A stretch of DNA of 64,000 nucleotides from Chitinophaga qingshengii (GTDB lineage: Bacteria > Bacteroidota > Bacteroidia > Chitinophagales > Chitinophagaceae), in contig NZ_JACVFC010000006.1 in the NCBI RefSeq assembly GCF_014529935.1, positions 1 through 64,000 of the forward strand, written 5' to 3'. Below are positions 17,842 to 27,076 of the stretch, in pieces; position 1 is the first letter of the stretch, and each line of letters starts with the position of its first letter. A program made the position numbers and the translations under genes. The notes beneath the pieces are model-generated. The model saw only the letters and a program-made list of their open reading frames with translations. It searched no databases and was not told the origin of the DNA.

Positions 17842-20800
17842 TTAGAATGTTACCTGTATTCCTCCTAAGAATCTTTTGGTAAACGGTACTTTACCTGCGT
17901 TTTCCTCAGCATAGGTATTTTCCGGGTCCATGCCGGTGAACTTCGTCCAGGTAACCATATTATCTCCGGAAACAAATACATTTACTTTACCCACGCCTAA
18001 TTTCTTTACCAGCTTGTCAGAGAAGGAATAACCCAGCCGCACATTTTTTAACCGTAGGAAACTGCCATCCTCTACATACCTGGATGTTGGGAAATAGGAA
18101 TCTATCTTAGTACCTGCCTTTGGCAAATCAGCATTATCTCCCGGATGCTGCCATCTTATCTGTCCGGATGCAGGCGCAGCATTATTGGCCTGTACATTAG
18201 AACCGTCCAGGTCCAGATTAGCACGGGTACGGTTCAGCATTTTTAATCCTCCGAAATACGTGAGCATTACGCTCAGGCTAAAGTTTTTATAGCTGACGTT
18301 ATTCGTCATACCGGCAATATATTTGGGGTTGGTATTGCCCAATACCTGTAAAGTGGCGTTACCCGGGTTGTCCGTATAGTTTACTTTGCCGGTGTAGTTG
18401 CCATTGGCATCTTTCTCCAATACTTCAAAACGTGATGCGCCGGTGACAGGGTCCACACCTGCATATACCGGCATGTAATAGCTGTTCATCGGGCTGCCGA
18501 CAATCCTGGCGGTACCACTATATTGACCATTGTATACCAGGTTAGTGCCCGGTTGTAGCTCCAGCACTTTGTTATTGTTATAGGCAAACGTGAGGTCGGT
18601 AGACCATTTTACAGCCGTATTTTTCAACTGCCGGGTATTTATCGTTACTTCAATGCCCTGGTTACGGATACGGCCCATGTTCTGGTAATAGGTATTACCT
18701 CCATTGGTAGCCGGCGGTGTAATGAGCAACAACAATCCTTTATTCACTTTGTTATACAGCTCTACAGAAAGGTTTAACCGGTCCCAAAAACCGGCATCGA
18801 TCCCCACGTTGGTAGTATACTGCATTTCCCAATGCAAATCTGGATTCCCCTGTACATCCTGAATAGTACCACTCTGGCGGTCATACTGATCGCTGGCCGG
18901 AACAAAACCATAAAGAGAAAGATATTGATAGGCGCTCAGCGGCAGATCATTCCCGGAAACGCCATAACTGAAGCGGAGTTTCAGCAAGTCAAGATTTTTG
19001 GCATTAAGAAGAAAACGTTCCTTATTCAGTTGCCATGCTGCACTAAAAGCATAAAAATTACCATACTTATTGTTTTGACCAAACTTGGAAGAACCATCTC
19101 TCCTGAAACTGGCAGTAGCGAAATATTTGTCATCATAGCTATAGTTCAATTCGGAGAACAGGGAGAGATAAGCGGTTTGAGCAAAAGTATTCCTGAAATT
19201 CATGGTAGTAGGATCACCCGCGTTGATAGACCGTATACCAGGCTTTAAGCCATATACAGAAACGGAGGTGTTTTTTTGCGTCACTGTGTTGTATTCAAAT
19301 GCAGCCAGACCGGCAATATGATGCCGGTTGAATGCCTTATCTACCTGTAACATTTCTGTGGTGATGATATTACTGTTGTTCGCTGGCGCCATTGACAATA
19401 ATCCGCCGCGGGCATAATAAGAACTGGTAGGGTCCCTGGGATCTATATAAAACTGCCTTTCACCATTGATGAAGCTGTAGCGGTTCCGCGTATTAAAAGT
19501 AAGCCAGTCCGTAAGCCGGTAACGCAGATTCAGGTCAAAACCTCCGGAGGTCGATTTCATGGTTCCATCATCATAATCTTTACCATACAGCGGATTAAAA
19601 TTACTGCCGCTATACCATCCCTTTTCCTTCGGCCCGCCGATCCTTTTAGAACCGTCAGCATTGTAGGGGCTATCCCAGGGCATCATACTGAAGGCGGAAC
19701 TATAGGGTGTATAAAAACCACCATTCGTCAAACTGGAATAGGAAATATTGGCGGAAGAAGAGATAAACATCCGCTCTGTAGCCTGAAAGTCCACATTGAA
19801 ACGGAAATTGTATCGCCGGTAATTATCTGTAACCAATGGCGCTATCTCCCGGAAATAATCCCCGGAGGCATAGTATTTAATACGCTGCTCCCCGCCGGCC
19901 ATCCATACGTTATAATCCTGTGTCTGGCCTGTCCGCAACATCAGATCGTTCCAATTGGTATTATATTTCAGGACACTGTCCGGCACCATCTTATGCACAT
20001 AATCATTCACTGCAGCATCGGTGGCGCCGGGATTGGCATCCAGGTATTGATTACGGTAGATTTGTTGTTGCAGGTCGAAACGCTGTTGACTATCCATCAT
20101 CCGGAATTTTCCGAGCGAAGCTTTGTTAGCACCATAGGTAACATTCGCGCCTACTTTGGTACGGCCCGCAGCACCGCGTTTGGTGGTAATCACCAGTACT
20201 CCGTTGGCTGCCCTGGCGCCGTAAAGCGCTGCGGAGGCAGCATCTCTCAATACAGTTACAGAAGCGATATCTGATGGAGAAATATTACTAAAGGGATCAG
20301 TCGTCGCAGCATAATCCTGTATAATACCATCAATAACCACCAAAGGCTGTGTGGTGTTATTGCCCATAGAACCGCGGCCACGGATAACAATGGTAGCCTG
20401 TGAGTTTCCACCACTATTACCACCACCGATAGATACATTCATCCCCGCCACTTTACCCTGCAGGTTGTCGAATATAGACTGTGTGGTAGTCGTTTGTAAT
20501 TCTTCGGATTTCACCTGGGATACTGCACCTGTCAGCTCACCCATCCGTTTATTGCTGTAACCGGTTACTACTACCTGGTTCAGGGAACGGGGCGTTTCTG
20601 ATAGCGCTACCTGCAACGGTCCCTGTACGGTATCGGTTTTAATTCGCTGACTGTCATAACCTATATAGGAAAATTCCAGCTGCTGCCCTTTGCCGGCATA
20701 CAACTGAAAATGACCGTTGGCATCGGTCACCACCCCGGTGGTAGCACCCTTCACCCTGATAGTTACACCTACCAGCGGCACGCCGGATGCGGTGTTAACA

Positions 20801-21222
20801 GTACCGCTCACCAGCTGTTTATCAGTCTGTTGTTCCTGTACTGTTGCATTGTGGCTACCTTTGGCAGGCTGCAACGCTTTGATATACACATTTTTCCCTT
20901 CTATCCGCCAGTTGTATTGTTTTCCCAATACTACCTGCAACGCCTCCTGTAAAGACGCCCCCTGCAGATTTACAGAAATATGCCGGTTCAGATCCACTTC
21001 TGTATCACTGTAAAAAAACTCGTAGGTAGTCTTACGCTGTATTTCCTGTAATACCGCTTTTACACTCCGGTCTTTCACAGACAAGGTGATGGGAGCTTTG
21101 GACGATTGGGCACTGACTGTTATCGCCCCTGTGAAAACAGTCAGGCAGGAACATAGCAGTACGGCACGAAAATGCAGTGACCAGCCCTTGCGAAAAGGCA
21201 TAGGTATCCCCTTTAGTTTCAT
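17842..21222 (-). CDS. SusC/RagA TonB-dependent transporter with STN domain
   Basis: A ~1126-aa outer-membrane transporter. ATG 21222 is preferred over the GTG three bases upstream. After the signal peptide (ending ITVSAQS) comes a secretin/TonB short N-terminal (STN) domain (~45-110). A carboxypeptidase-D-like domain (VSGTVNTASGVPLVGVTI), a plug with the SusC signature (VVTGYSNKRMGELTGAVSQV) and a 22-strand barrel ending in GGIQVTF follow. The STN domain contacts the FecR-type anti-sigma factor, so substrate binding can signal to the ECF sigma factor encoded two genes upstream. Energy comes from TonB/ExbBD. The operon order is sigma > FecR > this gene > SusD > TlpA. Confidence 0.96.
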   Translation of the reverse strand: MKLKGIPMPFRKGWSLHFRAVLLCSCLTVFTGAITVSAQSSKAPITLSVKDRSVKAVLQEIQRKTTYEFFYSDTEVDLNRHISVNLQGASLQEALQVVLGKQYNWRIEGKNVYIKALQPAKGSHNATVQEQQTDKQLVSGTVNTASGVPLVGVTIRVKGATTGVVTDANGHFQLYAGKGQQLEFSYIGYDSQRIKTDTVQGPLQVALSETPRSLNQVVVTGYSNKRMGELTGAVSQVKSEELQTTTTQSIFDNLQGKVAGMNVSIGGGNSGGNSQATIVIRGRGSMGNNTTQPLVVIDGIIQDYAATTDPFSNISPSDIASVTVLRDAASAALYGARAANGVLVITTKRGAAGRTKVGANVTYGANKASLGKFRMMDSQQRFDLQQQIYRNQYLDANPGATDAAVNDYVHKMVPDSVLKYNTNWNDLMLRTGQTQDYNVWMAGGEQRIKYYASGDYFREIAPLVTDNYRRYNFRFNVDFQATERMFISSSANISYSSLTNGGFYTPYSSAFSMMPWDSPYNADGSKRIGGPKEKGWYSGSNFNPLYGKDYDDGTMKSTSGGFDLNLRYRLTDWLTFNTRNRYSFINGERQFYIDPRDPTSSYYARGGLLSMAPANNSNIITTEMLQVDKAFNRHHIAGLAAFEYNTVTQKNTSVSVYGLKPGIRSINAGDPTTMNFRNTFAQTAYLSLFSELNYSYDDKYFATASFRRDGSSKFGQNNKYGNFYAFSAAWQLNKERFLLNAKNLDLLKLRFSYGVSGNDLPLSAYQYLSLYGFVPASDQYDRQSGTIQDVQGNPDLHWEMQYTTNVGIDAGFWDRLNLSVELYNKVNKGLLLLITPPATNGGNTYYQNMGRIRNQGIEVTINTRQLKNTAVKWSTDLTFAYNNNKVLELQPGTNLVYNGQYSGTARIVGSPMNSYYMPVYAGVDPVTGASRFEVLEKDANGNYTGKVNYTDNPGNATLQVLGNTNPKYIAGMTNNVSYKNFSLSVMLTYFGGLKMLNRTRANLDLDGSNVQANNAAPASGQIRWQHPGDNADLPKAGTKIDSYFPTSRYVEDGSFLRLKNVRLGYSFSDKLVKKLGVGKVNVFVSGDNMVTWTKFTGMDPENTYAEENAGKVPFTKRFLGGIQVTF

Positions 21223-21274
21223 CACTATTAATTTTGGTTAATAAAAAATCGGCTGAGTTCTAAGTACTCCCGGA

Positions 21275-22408
21275 CTATTTTTTTGTTACTGTTATGGTTG
21301 ATCCTTGCAACGAAAACGAAAATTGGTTGGTGCTGTTGTTCAATGACTGGATGCATTCTCCCAGTCCCTGTTCTTTATTAATATAACAAGTAAAATATTG
21401 TGCGACTATTTGTTGTTCATTTGCCTGTATGTCTACATCATACCACCGGGAAATAGTTTGCAGGATGTCATGCAGCGGTTTGTTGCGAAACCGTATCCAG
21501 CCGTCTTTCCACGAAGTAAAATCGCCGGTATCTACGGATGCAACCTGTAACTGGTTTCCGGATACTATGGCCTGTTCACCGGGCTGCAACAGCTGATCTT
21601 TACCGCCTGCCTGTACTTTCACTTTTCCGCTCACCAGCGTGGTAAACGCCTGCCGGTCCCCTTCATAGGAACGGATACAAAAAGAAGTACCCAGTACGGT
21701 GATCTGCTGGGTACCGGCATGTACCATAAATGGTTGCCTGGCCTGGGCAGCTACTTCAAAATAAACTTCCCCGGTTACTTTTACTACCCGCTCGCTGCCT
21801 TCAAAAACGGAAGGGTATATAATGCTGGATTGCGCATTCAGCCAGGCTTTGGAGCCATCAGGCAGCTGTACCTGGTAGTTGGCGCCACGCGGCGTACGCA
21901 AAGTATAGTTCACGGACTTCCCTGTAGCTACCTGCATGTTACCATTATGTACATCCACCCGGTTGCCGCCCAATACAAAGCTGCTGTCTTTTCCCTGTAA
22001 CGATACAGTCTCCTCTCCTGCCTGCAATACGGCAAAATTACCGGCTGGCTTTTGTTTGGCGGCTATGAGTGTTTCGGGAGATACCCCTGCCGGGTGTTGA
22101 GGCCGCAGGAACCACCAGGCAGCGGCTAACAGCAACAGTATGGCCGCCGCAGCTCTCCGGATAATACGCCCCGGATGACGGCGGACTACCGCCGGTGTAG
22201 CGGGTGCCGTGATGCGGCTCCACATACGGCCGGTATCAAAAGATTGTTGCATACGCCAGGCTTCCACCACACGGCGTAACTCTTCCGGTTCCTGTAACAG
22301 CACAGCCCTTGCAGGATCTTCCTGCAGCCAGGACTGCACCGCCGGATCTTCCTGTTGAAGTTCCCCGCTTAGTATCCCGGATAATATATGTATGTCTGAC
22401 TGTTCCAT
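21275..22408 (-). CDS. FecR-family anti-sigma factor
   Basis: A 377-aa single-pass inner-membrane protein. The cytoplasmic N-terminal ~80 residues hold the sigma-binding region (EELRRVVEAWRMQQSF). One membrane helix (AAAILLLLAAAWWFL) precedes the periplasmic FecR domain with YQVQLPDGSKAWLNAQSSI and RVVKVTGEVYFEVA, the signature of the family. The C-terminal DUF4974-like part (FRNKPLHDILQTISRWYDVDI) meets the STN domain of the transporter. It holds the sigma factor inactive until the transporter signals. It lies 78 bases downstream of the sigma gene. Confidence 0.95.
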   Translation of the reverse strand: MEQSDIHILSGILSGELQQEDPAVQSWLQEDPARAVLLQEPEELRRVVEAWRMQQSFDTGRMWSRITAPATPAVVRRHPGRIIRRAAAAILLLLAAAWWFLRPQHPAGVSPETLIAAKQKPAGNFAVLQAGEETVSLQGKDSSFVLGGNRVDVHNGNMQVATGKSVNYTLRTPRGANYQVQLPDGSKAWLNAQSSIIYPSVFEGSERVVKVTGEVYFEVAAQARQPFMVHAGTQQITVLGTSFCIRSYEGDRQAFTTLVSGKVKVQAGGKDQLLQPGEQAIVSGNQLQVASVDTGDFTSWKDGWIRFRNKPLHDILQTISRWYDVDIQANEQQIVAQYFTCYINKEQGLGECIQSLNNSTNQFSFSLQGSTITVTKK

Positions 22409-22486
22409 GAATAAAGGGCTGTTATAGTGATGACACGCATAGGCTGAAAATGTACTATGCTTGAAAAGAAGTTTTTTTAATTTTTT

Positions 22487-23101
22487 TCAGAACCGGCTCA
22501 GCAAATCCAGCAACAGCAAGCCTGTCAACTCCAAAAGAATATTATTCCGTAATATATCATAGGCCTTGGCTACCTGGTTCCTCACGGTAAATACCGATAT
22601 CCCCAGCTCTTCTGCTACAGCTTTATACTTTTTCTGTTCCAGGCACACTTTTTCAAATACAATCCTGCATTGTGCCGGTAAACCGGCAATCACCCGCTCC
22701 AACTGCTGTACACGGTCCTGTAAACGAAGCTCCTGTTCCAGCACATCGTCTTCTGCGGGTATGTTCTCGGGTAAAGCATCGTTTGATATGAGGGTATTAT
22801 CTCTTAAATAATTCAGGCAGGTATTGTGGACAGCCCGGTAGGCATAACGTTGGGGTGGTACCCCCATGCTGATTTGTTGGCGCTTCTGCCATAACCGCGA
22901 AAAAAAATCCTGTACAATATCTTCTGCCGCCTGTTTGTCCTTTACAATGCGCAGGGCATAGGCACACAAAGCAGCCGCAGTGCTTTTAAAGAATCGCTCA
23001 AAAGCAGCCGGATCGCGTTGCAGTTGCTCCCAGGAGCAGTTTTCCGATGGGTTCAGTTGGTTCAAATTAGTATACGCCAGGAATGCTCCAAATATATACA
23101 T
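22487..23101 (-). CDS. ECF RNA polymerase sigma factor, FecI-like
   Basis: A 204-aa sigma-70 family member. Region 2 is FKSTAAALCAYALRIVKDKQAAEDIVQDFF, here quoted in part: AAEDIVQDFFSRLWQKR. Region 4 has the HTH YKAVAEELGISVFTVRNQVA near residues ~155-175. It directs transcription of the downstream FecR-SusC-SusD-TlpA genes. ATG 23101 is the only Met before region 2; the first ~20 residues are of uncertain use because the upstream terminator hairpin ends only 12 bases before it. Confidence 0.92.
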   Translation of the reverse strand: MYIFGAFLAYTNLNQLNPSENCSWEQLQRDPAAFERFFKSTAAALCAYALRIVKDKQAAEDIVQDFFSRLWQKRQQISMGVPPQRYAYRAVHNTCLNYLRDNTLISNDALPENIPAEDDVLEQELRLQDRVQQLERVIAGLPAQCRIVFEKVCLEQKKYKAVAEELGISVFTVRNQVAKAYDILRNNILLELTGLLLLDLLSRF

Positions 23102-23103
23102 TT

Positions 23104-23141
23104 AAATCAAAAAGCCCTGCTACCGTAGGGGTAGCAGGGCT
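23104..23141 (-). terminator. Terminator before the ECF sigma gene
   Basis: A perfect 12-bp stem (agccctgctacc / ggtagcagggct, loop gtagg) is followed on the minus strand by TTTTTGATTT. It ends the DUF4126-like transcript and insulates the sigma operon. Confidence 0.88.
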
Positions 23142-23192
23142 GATTCCTATCTGCCTGAAATAACATACAACTTTATTGCCTATACGAAAATA

Positions 23193-23678
23193 TCATTTCC
23201 CGGCGGTAGCGCCGGCGCCTATTCCCACGGCTAGTATATCTTCCACGCCACCGGTAAAACCATCTTTCATGCGGAACTTTTTACCGGCATGGCGGCGCAG
23301 GTAAAAGAAAACATAGGAAGCTGCCACCGCTGCTACTGCCCCTACCAGGGCGCCGCGCCAGGCTTTGTCACCGGCAGACTGATACAAGGTTGCCCCGGCC
23401 AGCCCTCCGGCAGCCGCCCGCCCTGCCAGCGATCCCGGCACAATACGGTCGGGTATGCCGTGTACTTTATCCACCACCATTTCCCCGGCAGCCATGGTCT
23501 GAAGACTGCGCATCACGCCTTCCCGCTGCATAAATGCCAGCGGCGTCCCTTTCAATTGCCGGGAAGGATAACGATTAGCATATTGACTTGCAAAAGCCGG
23601 TCCCATGGAACTACGCATGCCGGACACGATTCCCAGGCCAACGGCCCGCATCAGGGTGGAAAAAATGGATTTTTTCAT
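23193..23678 (-). CDS. DUF4126-like membrane protein
   Basis: A 161-aa protein from ATG 23678; a longer frame from 23732 adds an implausible His-rich leader. Glycine-rich hydrophobic helices (GLGIVSGMRSSMGPA, GLAGATLYQSAG, GALVGAVAAVAASYVFFYL) and the strings GEMVVDKV and PGSLAGRAAAG fit the DUF4126 family of small integral membrane proteins. Function is unknown. It is transcribed alone, towards the sigma-factor operon but separated from it by a terminator. Confidence 0.7.
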   Translation of the reverse strand: MKKSIFSTLMRAVGLGIVSGMRSSMGPAFASQYANRYPSRQLKGTPLAFMQREGVMRSLQTMAAGEMVVDKVHGIPDRIVPGSLAGRAAAGGLAGATLYQSAGDKAWRGALVGAVAAVAASYVFFYLRRHAGKKFRMKDGFTGGVEDILAVGIGAGATAGK

Positions 23679-24109
23679 ACTGGCAGGGGCACAATCATTG
23701 TGCCATGCATGGCCTTCTACATGCCCTCGCACGGAGAGCGGCCCTCAGCCACACCCGTACTATAACAATACCCCCCCCGACCATCCCCATCCAGGGTGCA
23801 TAAGCCACACTATGTGTCGTGATTGCCATGCCACTCGCACAGTACTCACCGGATGAAACACCCGGACTATTAACGCATCAGGTACGGCGGAAACCATATA
23901 GCGATGCCTATCCGGAAACTGGGTACATACGGCGCTGAAACTGCGCCTCCCTGAAGAAAGCAGGATTAGTTTCACCGGATTTTCTGTACCAATATACCCT
24001 TACAGCTGTAGGTAAATTACCGGTTCCCAATTGTACACAATTGTCAAATTGGGGATCTATACACTGAAACTAAAACTTATAAAAAATTGATTACAAACAA
24101 CTTACATCA
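23679..24109. other. Gap without recognised gene
   Basis: About 430 bases upstream of both the DUF4126-like gene (left) and the phased-repeat site (right). Small open frames here have poor composition. I see no RNA gene. Confidence 0.5.
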
Positions 24110-24173
24110 CTTGTAGATCTTTTGTAGATACCCCTGTTACACCCCTGTAGACCCACTGTAGTATCTACAAAAG
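24110..24173 (+). promoter_or_regulatory. Phased TGTAGA repeat operator, site 1
   Basis: TGTAG(A) occurs at 24112, 24123, 24146 and 24157, with a degenerate TGTTAC at 24135, so spacing is 11, 12, 11 and 11 bases. The same segment contains a perfect 13-bp inverted repeat (cttttgtagatac 24119-24131, complement 24161-24173). It precedes a TACTTTTG -7 element (24196-24203) and the DUF4870 gene. A matching site lies at 26786-26839. Confidence 0.65.
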
Positions 24174-24195
24174 CCGAATTGTTTTGGCGCCCTCC

Positions 24196-24203
24196 TACTT
24201 TTG
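24196..24203 (+). promoter_or_regulatory. -7 element of the DUF4870 gene
   Basis: TACTTTTG matches TAnnTTTG exactly, 57 bases before the start codon. There is no good -33 TTTG; the phased repeat occupies that side, as expected if an activator is needed. Confidence 0.45.
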
Positions 24204-24260
24204 TGATGGATTCTACTTTATCCTTTTATCATTTTTTAACCATCAACAACAGCGCGACTT

Positions 24261-24590
24261 ATGAAGACAAAACAATGGGCTATTATCGCTTACATCACGA
24301 TCATCGGATGGATTATCGCTTATGTAAAGAGCAAGGAAAACAAAGATGCTTTTGTTAACTACCACATGGAACAGGCACTGGGCCTGGCAGTAGCAGGACT
24401 GATCTGGTCTATTGCAGCCGGCATCCTGTTAAGTATCATCCCTGCGCTGTCCACCATCTTTTCTGTACTGGGCCTGGTGCCACTGGTATTTATGGTATTT
24501 GGAATCATCAATGCCAACAGCGGTGTGCAGAAACCGATTCCAGTGATCGGGAAATTTTTCGAAAACCGGTTTGTTTTCCTGCAACAGTAA
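24261..24590 (+). CDS. DUF4870-like small membrane protein
   Basis: A 109-aa protein with three to four hydrophobic helices (AIIAYITIIGWIIAYV, ALGLAVAGLIWSIAAGILL, LVPLVFMVFGIINA) and the family string FVNYHMEQALGL. DUF4870/Tic20-like proteins are small polytopic membrane proteins of unclear function. It is the only visible target of the phased TGTAGA site upstream, and it converges with the TPR/LuxR regulator gene. A role in membrane or envelope stress response would be speculation. Confidence 0.8.
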   Translation: MKTKQWAIIAYITIIGWIIAYVKSKENKDAFVNYHMEQALGLAVAGLIWSIAAGILLSIIPALSTIFSVLGLVPLVFMVFGIINANSGVQKPIPVIGKFFENRFVFLQQ

Positions 24591-24605
24591 ACTTGCCCGA
24601 ACTTT

Positions 24606-24797
24606 CATCCAAACCCCAACTTTTTTTAACCCCAAACATTTTCATCCACCCCAAAAACATTTCATCCAAACCCCAATATTTCATCCAGATCCCAAAAATT
24701 CATCCAAATCCCAATATTTCGTCCAGACCCCAAAGGTTCATCCAGACCCCGTTTCATCCAAACCTCAAAATTTCATCCAGGCCCCGCTCATCCAGCC
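24606..24797 (+). repeat. Degenerate 19-bp tandem array
   Basis: Ten units of roughly CATCCAAACCCCAATATTT start at 24606, 24643, 24663, 24682, 24701, 24720, 24739, 24755, 24774 and 24789. The commonest period is 19 bases, which is not a multiple of three, so the array is unlikely to code. It fills almost the whole gap between two convergent genes. Units vary at the A/G after CATCCA and in the A/T linker. Confidence 0.8.
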
Positions 24798-24805
24798 CCA
24801 TCTCT

Positions 24806-26752
24806 TTAACCCGCTGCGTCTTCACTCAGCGGGTTATTTTCTCTCCAGGCCATCAGGTAGGCATCCAATCCTTCTTCTTTGCCCAGTCCCAGTTTTTGTT
24901 TAATGCGGTACCGCGACATCAGAATACTTTTAGGCGCCACACCCAGGTGAGAAGCAATTTCTTTGGTAGATAAACCGATGGATATATAGGAACAATGTTT
25001 TAAATCCAGCTTGGTAAGGCCATTATTGGCTTTTTCCTGCAACTTCCGGAAAAATTCGGGGTGAATATTTTCAAACTCTGTACGAGTGGTCTCAAAGTTT
25101 TTATCCATCCGCTTATGACTCTCAATCATCCGGGTAATCTGTTTGGCCAGGTCCGGTTGTACCGCTTTATCCTTGAGTTTTTCCTGCAACGTTTCCAACA
25201 ACTCGTTTTTCTGCTCTACCTGTAAGGTACCGGCCAGCAGGTCTTGTTGTAATTGCTCTTTCTGTGCCTGGATCAGCAGTTGCTCCGCCTGAAGCCTGGC
25301 TGCTTCTTCGGTCTGTAAACGGGCTTGCAGCTCTGCTTCCTGTTTCTCCAGCTGCAAACGCATGGCTTCTTCTTCCTTCAGCCGTATCAGCAACTTACCG
25401 TCCTGTTTTTCCTGCTCCAGCAACTTTTGTTGCTGAATGGTGGCCTGCAGCCGGAAGTGATAGGAACGGAACAGGTACAACAACGCTACCAGACAGGCGA
25501 TAATCAACCCGATGTAGACAATATTCAGTTTACGGTTAAAGGCAGCTTTTTCCTGTAACGACACCAGCTCCTGCTCCCGCTGACGGGCCTGGTACTGGGC
25601 CTCCAGCTTTTTGGCAATAGCCATACGGTCGGCGTCAAAGGCTTTGGCGTAATAGTGGCTGTATTCCCGGGCATATTCCAATGCTTTGGGTAAATCCCCT
25701 TTTTTCTCTGCCACATCAGACAAGGCTTCCATCAGGTGCGCCATCAACCGGTTATCCGGGGCCGGATAGGCTTTCAACGCCAGCAGTCCTGCCAGCAACA
25801 ACTCGGAAGCACGGTTATAGTTACCGTCATTCATGGCGAAACCGCTCATCATGCCGTAGCTGCTGGCAACTACTTCCTGTTGATTGGTTTCCTTACCTAT
25901 CCGTAACGCAATATCCAGGTAATGCTGGGCACTGTCCCGGTAATTGCGTGGAAAATACTGATCGTACAGGTTGGCGGTATTCAATGCCAGCAAGGCCACT
26001 ACACTATGGAAATTGATACGCTGTGCATTGGATTCGTATATAGCAATGGCCTTACGGTTATAATAAAGGGAAGAATCCAGCAATGCACGTTTGCTGGTGT
26101 CACCATTAAACTGGTATTCAAAACTCGTGGCCATCGCCTGGTAACCATTGCAGATATCATCAGGATCGGAACGGGACAACGCGGAAGCCAGACAAGCTTT
26201 CGCGTAGCGGAACTGGGTTTCGGTATCGTTCCAGTCGGCATAAATGGAGGCCAGGTTATAATACACATTGGTTTCGTAGATGTTGCCCGGCAACCCCTTT
26301 CCCAGTTTCAACGATTCCTGGAAACTCTTGACGGCTTCATGCGGTTTGCCGGTACGGTTTTCCAGCCATCCTTTGCGGTACCATACACTGGCAATGGTCA
26401 GCGGATCACCCGATTCACGGGCAAACAGGAAGGCACTGTCCAGGTGATGAATGGCCACCGCGGTATCTTCGGCAGTATACTCCAGTGATACCAGCGCGGA
26501 ATGCGCTAATGCTTCATACTTGCGGTCTTTCAGACTCCGGCTCATCTCCAGCGCGGTCTGGGTACTGGCAATCGCTTCTTTCTTATTACCATCTACCAGC
26601 GCCCGGCCCATTCTGATCCGGGTCATCACCTGTTCTTCCGGTGTTAATCCGGGTTGCTGAAGCACCCGCTTCAGGGAATCCTGCGCCGACTGTGCATAAC
26701 TACTGGCCATCAGTAGGGTGAACAGGGCCACAAACACTATTATTACCCTCAT
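24806..26752 (-). CDS. TPR membrane regulator with LuxR-type HTH
   Basis: A ~648-aa protein. ATG 26752 gives a clean signal peptide (VIIVFVALFTLLMASSYAQ); starts at 26770 or 26845 lie over or upstream of the apparent promoter. The periplasmic part (~25-385) is made of TPR repeats. A membrane helix (IVYIGLIIACLVALLYLF) and a long Gln/Glu-rich coiled coil follow. The last ~60 residues form a LuxR/GerE-like helix-turn-helix (ISIGLSTKEIASHLGVAPKS). Such proteins sense envelope conditions and bind DNA from the membrane. Matching phased repeats upstream of this gene and of DUF4870 suggest autoregulation and a shared regulon. Confidence 0.85.
   Translation of the reverse strand: MRVIIVFVALFTLLMASSYAQSAQDSLKRVLQQPGLTPEEQVMTRIRMGRALVDGNKKEAIASTQTALEMSRSLKDRKYEALAHSALVSLEYTAEDTAVAIHHLDSAFLFARESGDPLTIASVWYRKGWLENRTGKPHEAVKSFQESLKLGKGLPGNIYETNVYYNLASIYADWNDTETQFRYAKACLASALSRSDPDDICNGYQAMATSFEYQFNGDTSKRALLDSSLYYNRKAIAIYESNAQRINFHSVVALLALNTANLYDQYFPRNYRDSAQHYLDIALRIGKETNQQEVVASSYGMMSGFAMNDGNYNRASELLLAGLLALKAYPAPDNRLMAHLMEALSDVAEKKGDLPKALEYAREYSHYYAKAFDADRMAIAKKLEAQYQARQREQELVSLQEKAAFNRKLNIVYIGLIIACLVALLYLFRSYHFRLQATIQQQKLLEQEKQDGKLLIRLKEEEAMRLQLEKQEAELQARLQTEEAARLQAEQLLIQAQKEQLQQDLLAGTLQVEQKNELLETLQEKLKDKAVQPDLAKQITRMIESHKRMDKNFETTRTEFENIHPEFFRKLQEKANNGLTKLDLKHCSYISIGLSTKEIASHLGVAPKSILMSRYRIKQKLGLGKEEGLDAYLMAWRENNPLSEDAAG
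24807..24840 (+). terminator. Terminator after the tandem array
   Basis: A 10-bp stem taacccgctg/cagcgggtta is followed by tttt on the plus strand. It ends plus-strand transcription from the DUF4870 gene and overlaps the last codons of the converging regulator gene. Confidence 0.55.
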
Positions 26753-26774
26753 TTTTAGGATATGGTTCATCCGC

Positions 26775-26839
26775 CAAAAATACAACTTGTAGAGGTTTTG
26801 TAGATAGATAAAAATGTAGTCTGTAGTAGCCATGTAGAT
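26775..26839 (-). promoter_or_regulatory. Phased TGTAGA repeat operator, site 2, with -7 element
   Basis: TGTAG(A/T) (plus-strand reading) occurs at 26788, 26799, 26815, 26822 and 26833. The 11/23/11 spacing of 26788, 26799, 26822 and 26833 equals that of site 1 (24112, 24123, 24146, 24157). The first 21 bases of the two sites differ at only two positions. On the minus strand a TATTTTTG -7 element (26782-26775) follows and a repeat sits where -33 would be, supporting ATG 26752 as the regulator's start. Confidence 0.65.
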
Positions 26840-27076
26840 GCCCAAAATACCGGAGATCCGCCACTGGTCTGTATTTTTGCATCATCGGGTTCATTTACAG
26901 TGATCATAAAAGGATATTGATTGAAAAACCTCCTGGCTGAACGCTGAACTCTACAAACGCATAATTAACCGGCCTGATCCATTTTAGTTTTCCCACTCTT
27001 TTTTACCGGCGGTATTAAAAAGATAATGCAGCAGTGGTCCATCCGCTGCTGCATTTTTAATGTATGAAAACATTAC

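Noticed and set aside
24606..24797. CRISPR array
   Set aside because: Repeats are degenerate, have no unique spacers and a 19-bp period; no cas genes are in the window.
24571..24973. Plus-strand frames of 110 and 126 aa across the 19-bp array
   Set aside because: Pro/Ser-rich translations arise from the tandem array; both frames overlap the terminator and run antisense into the regulator gene.
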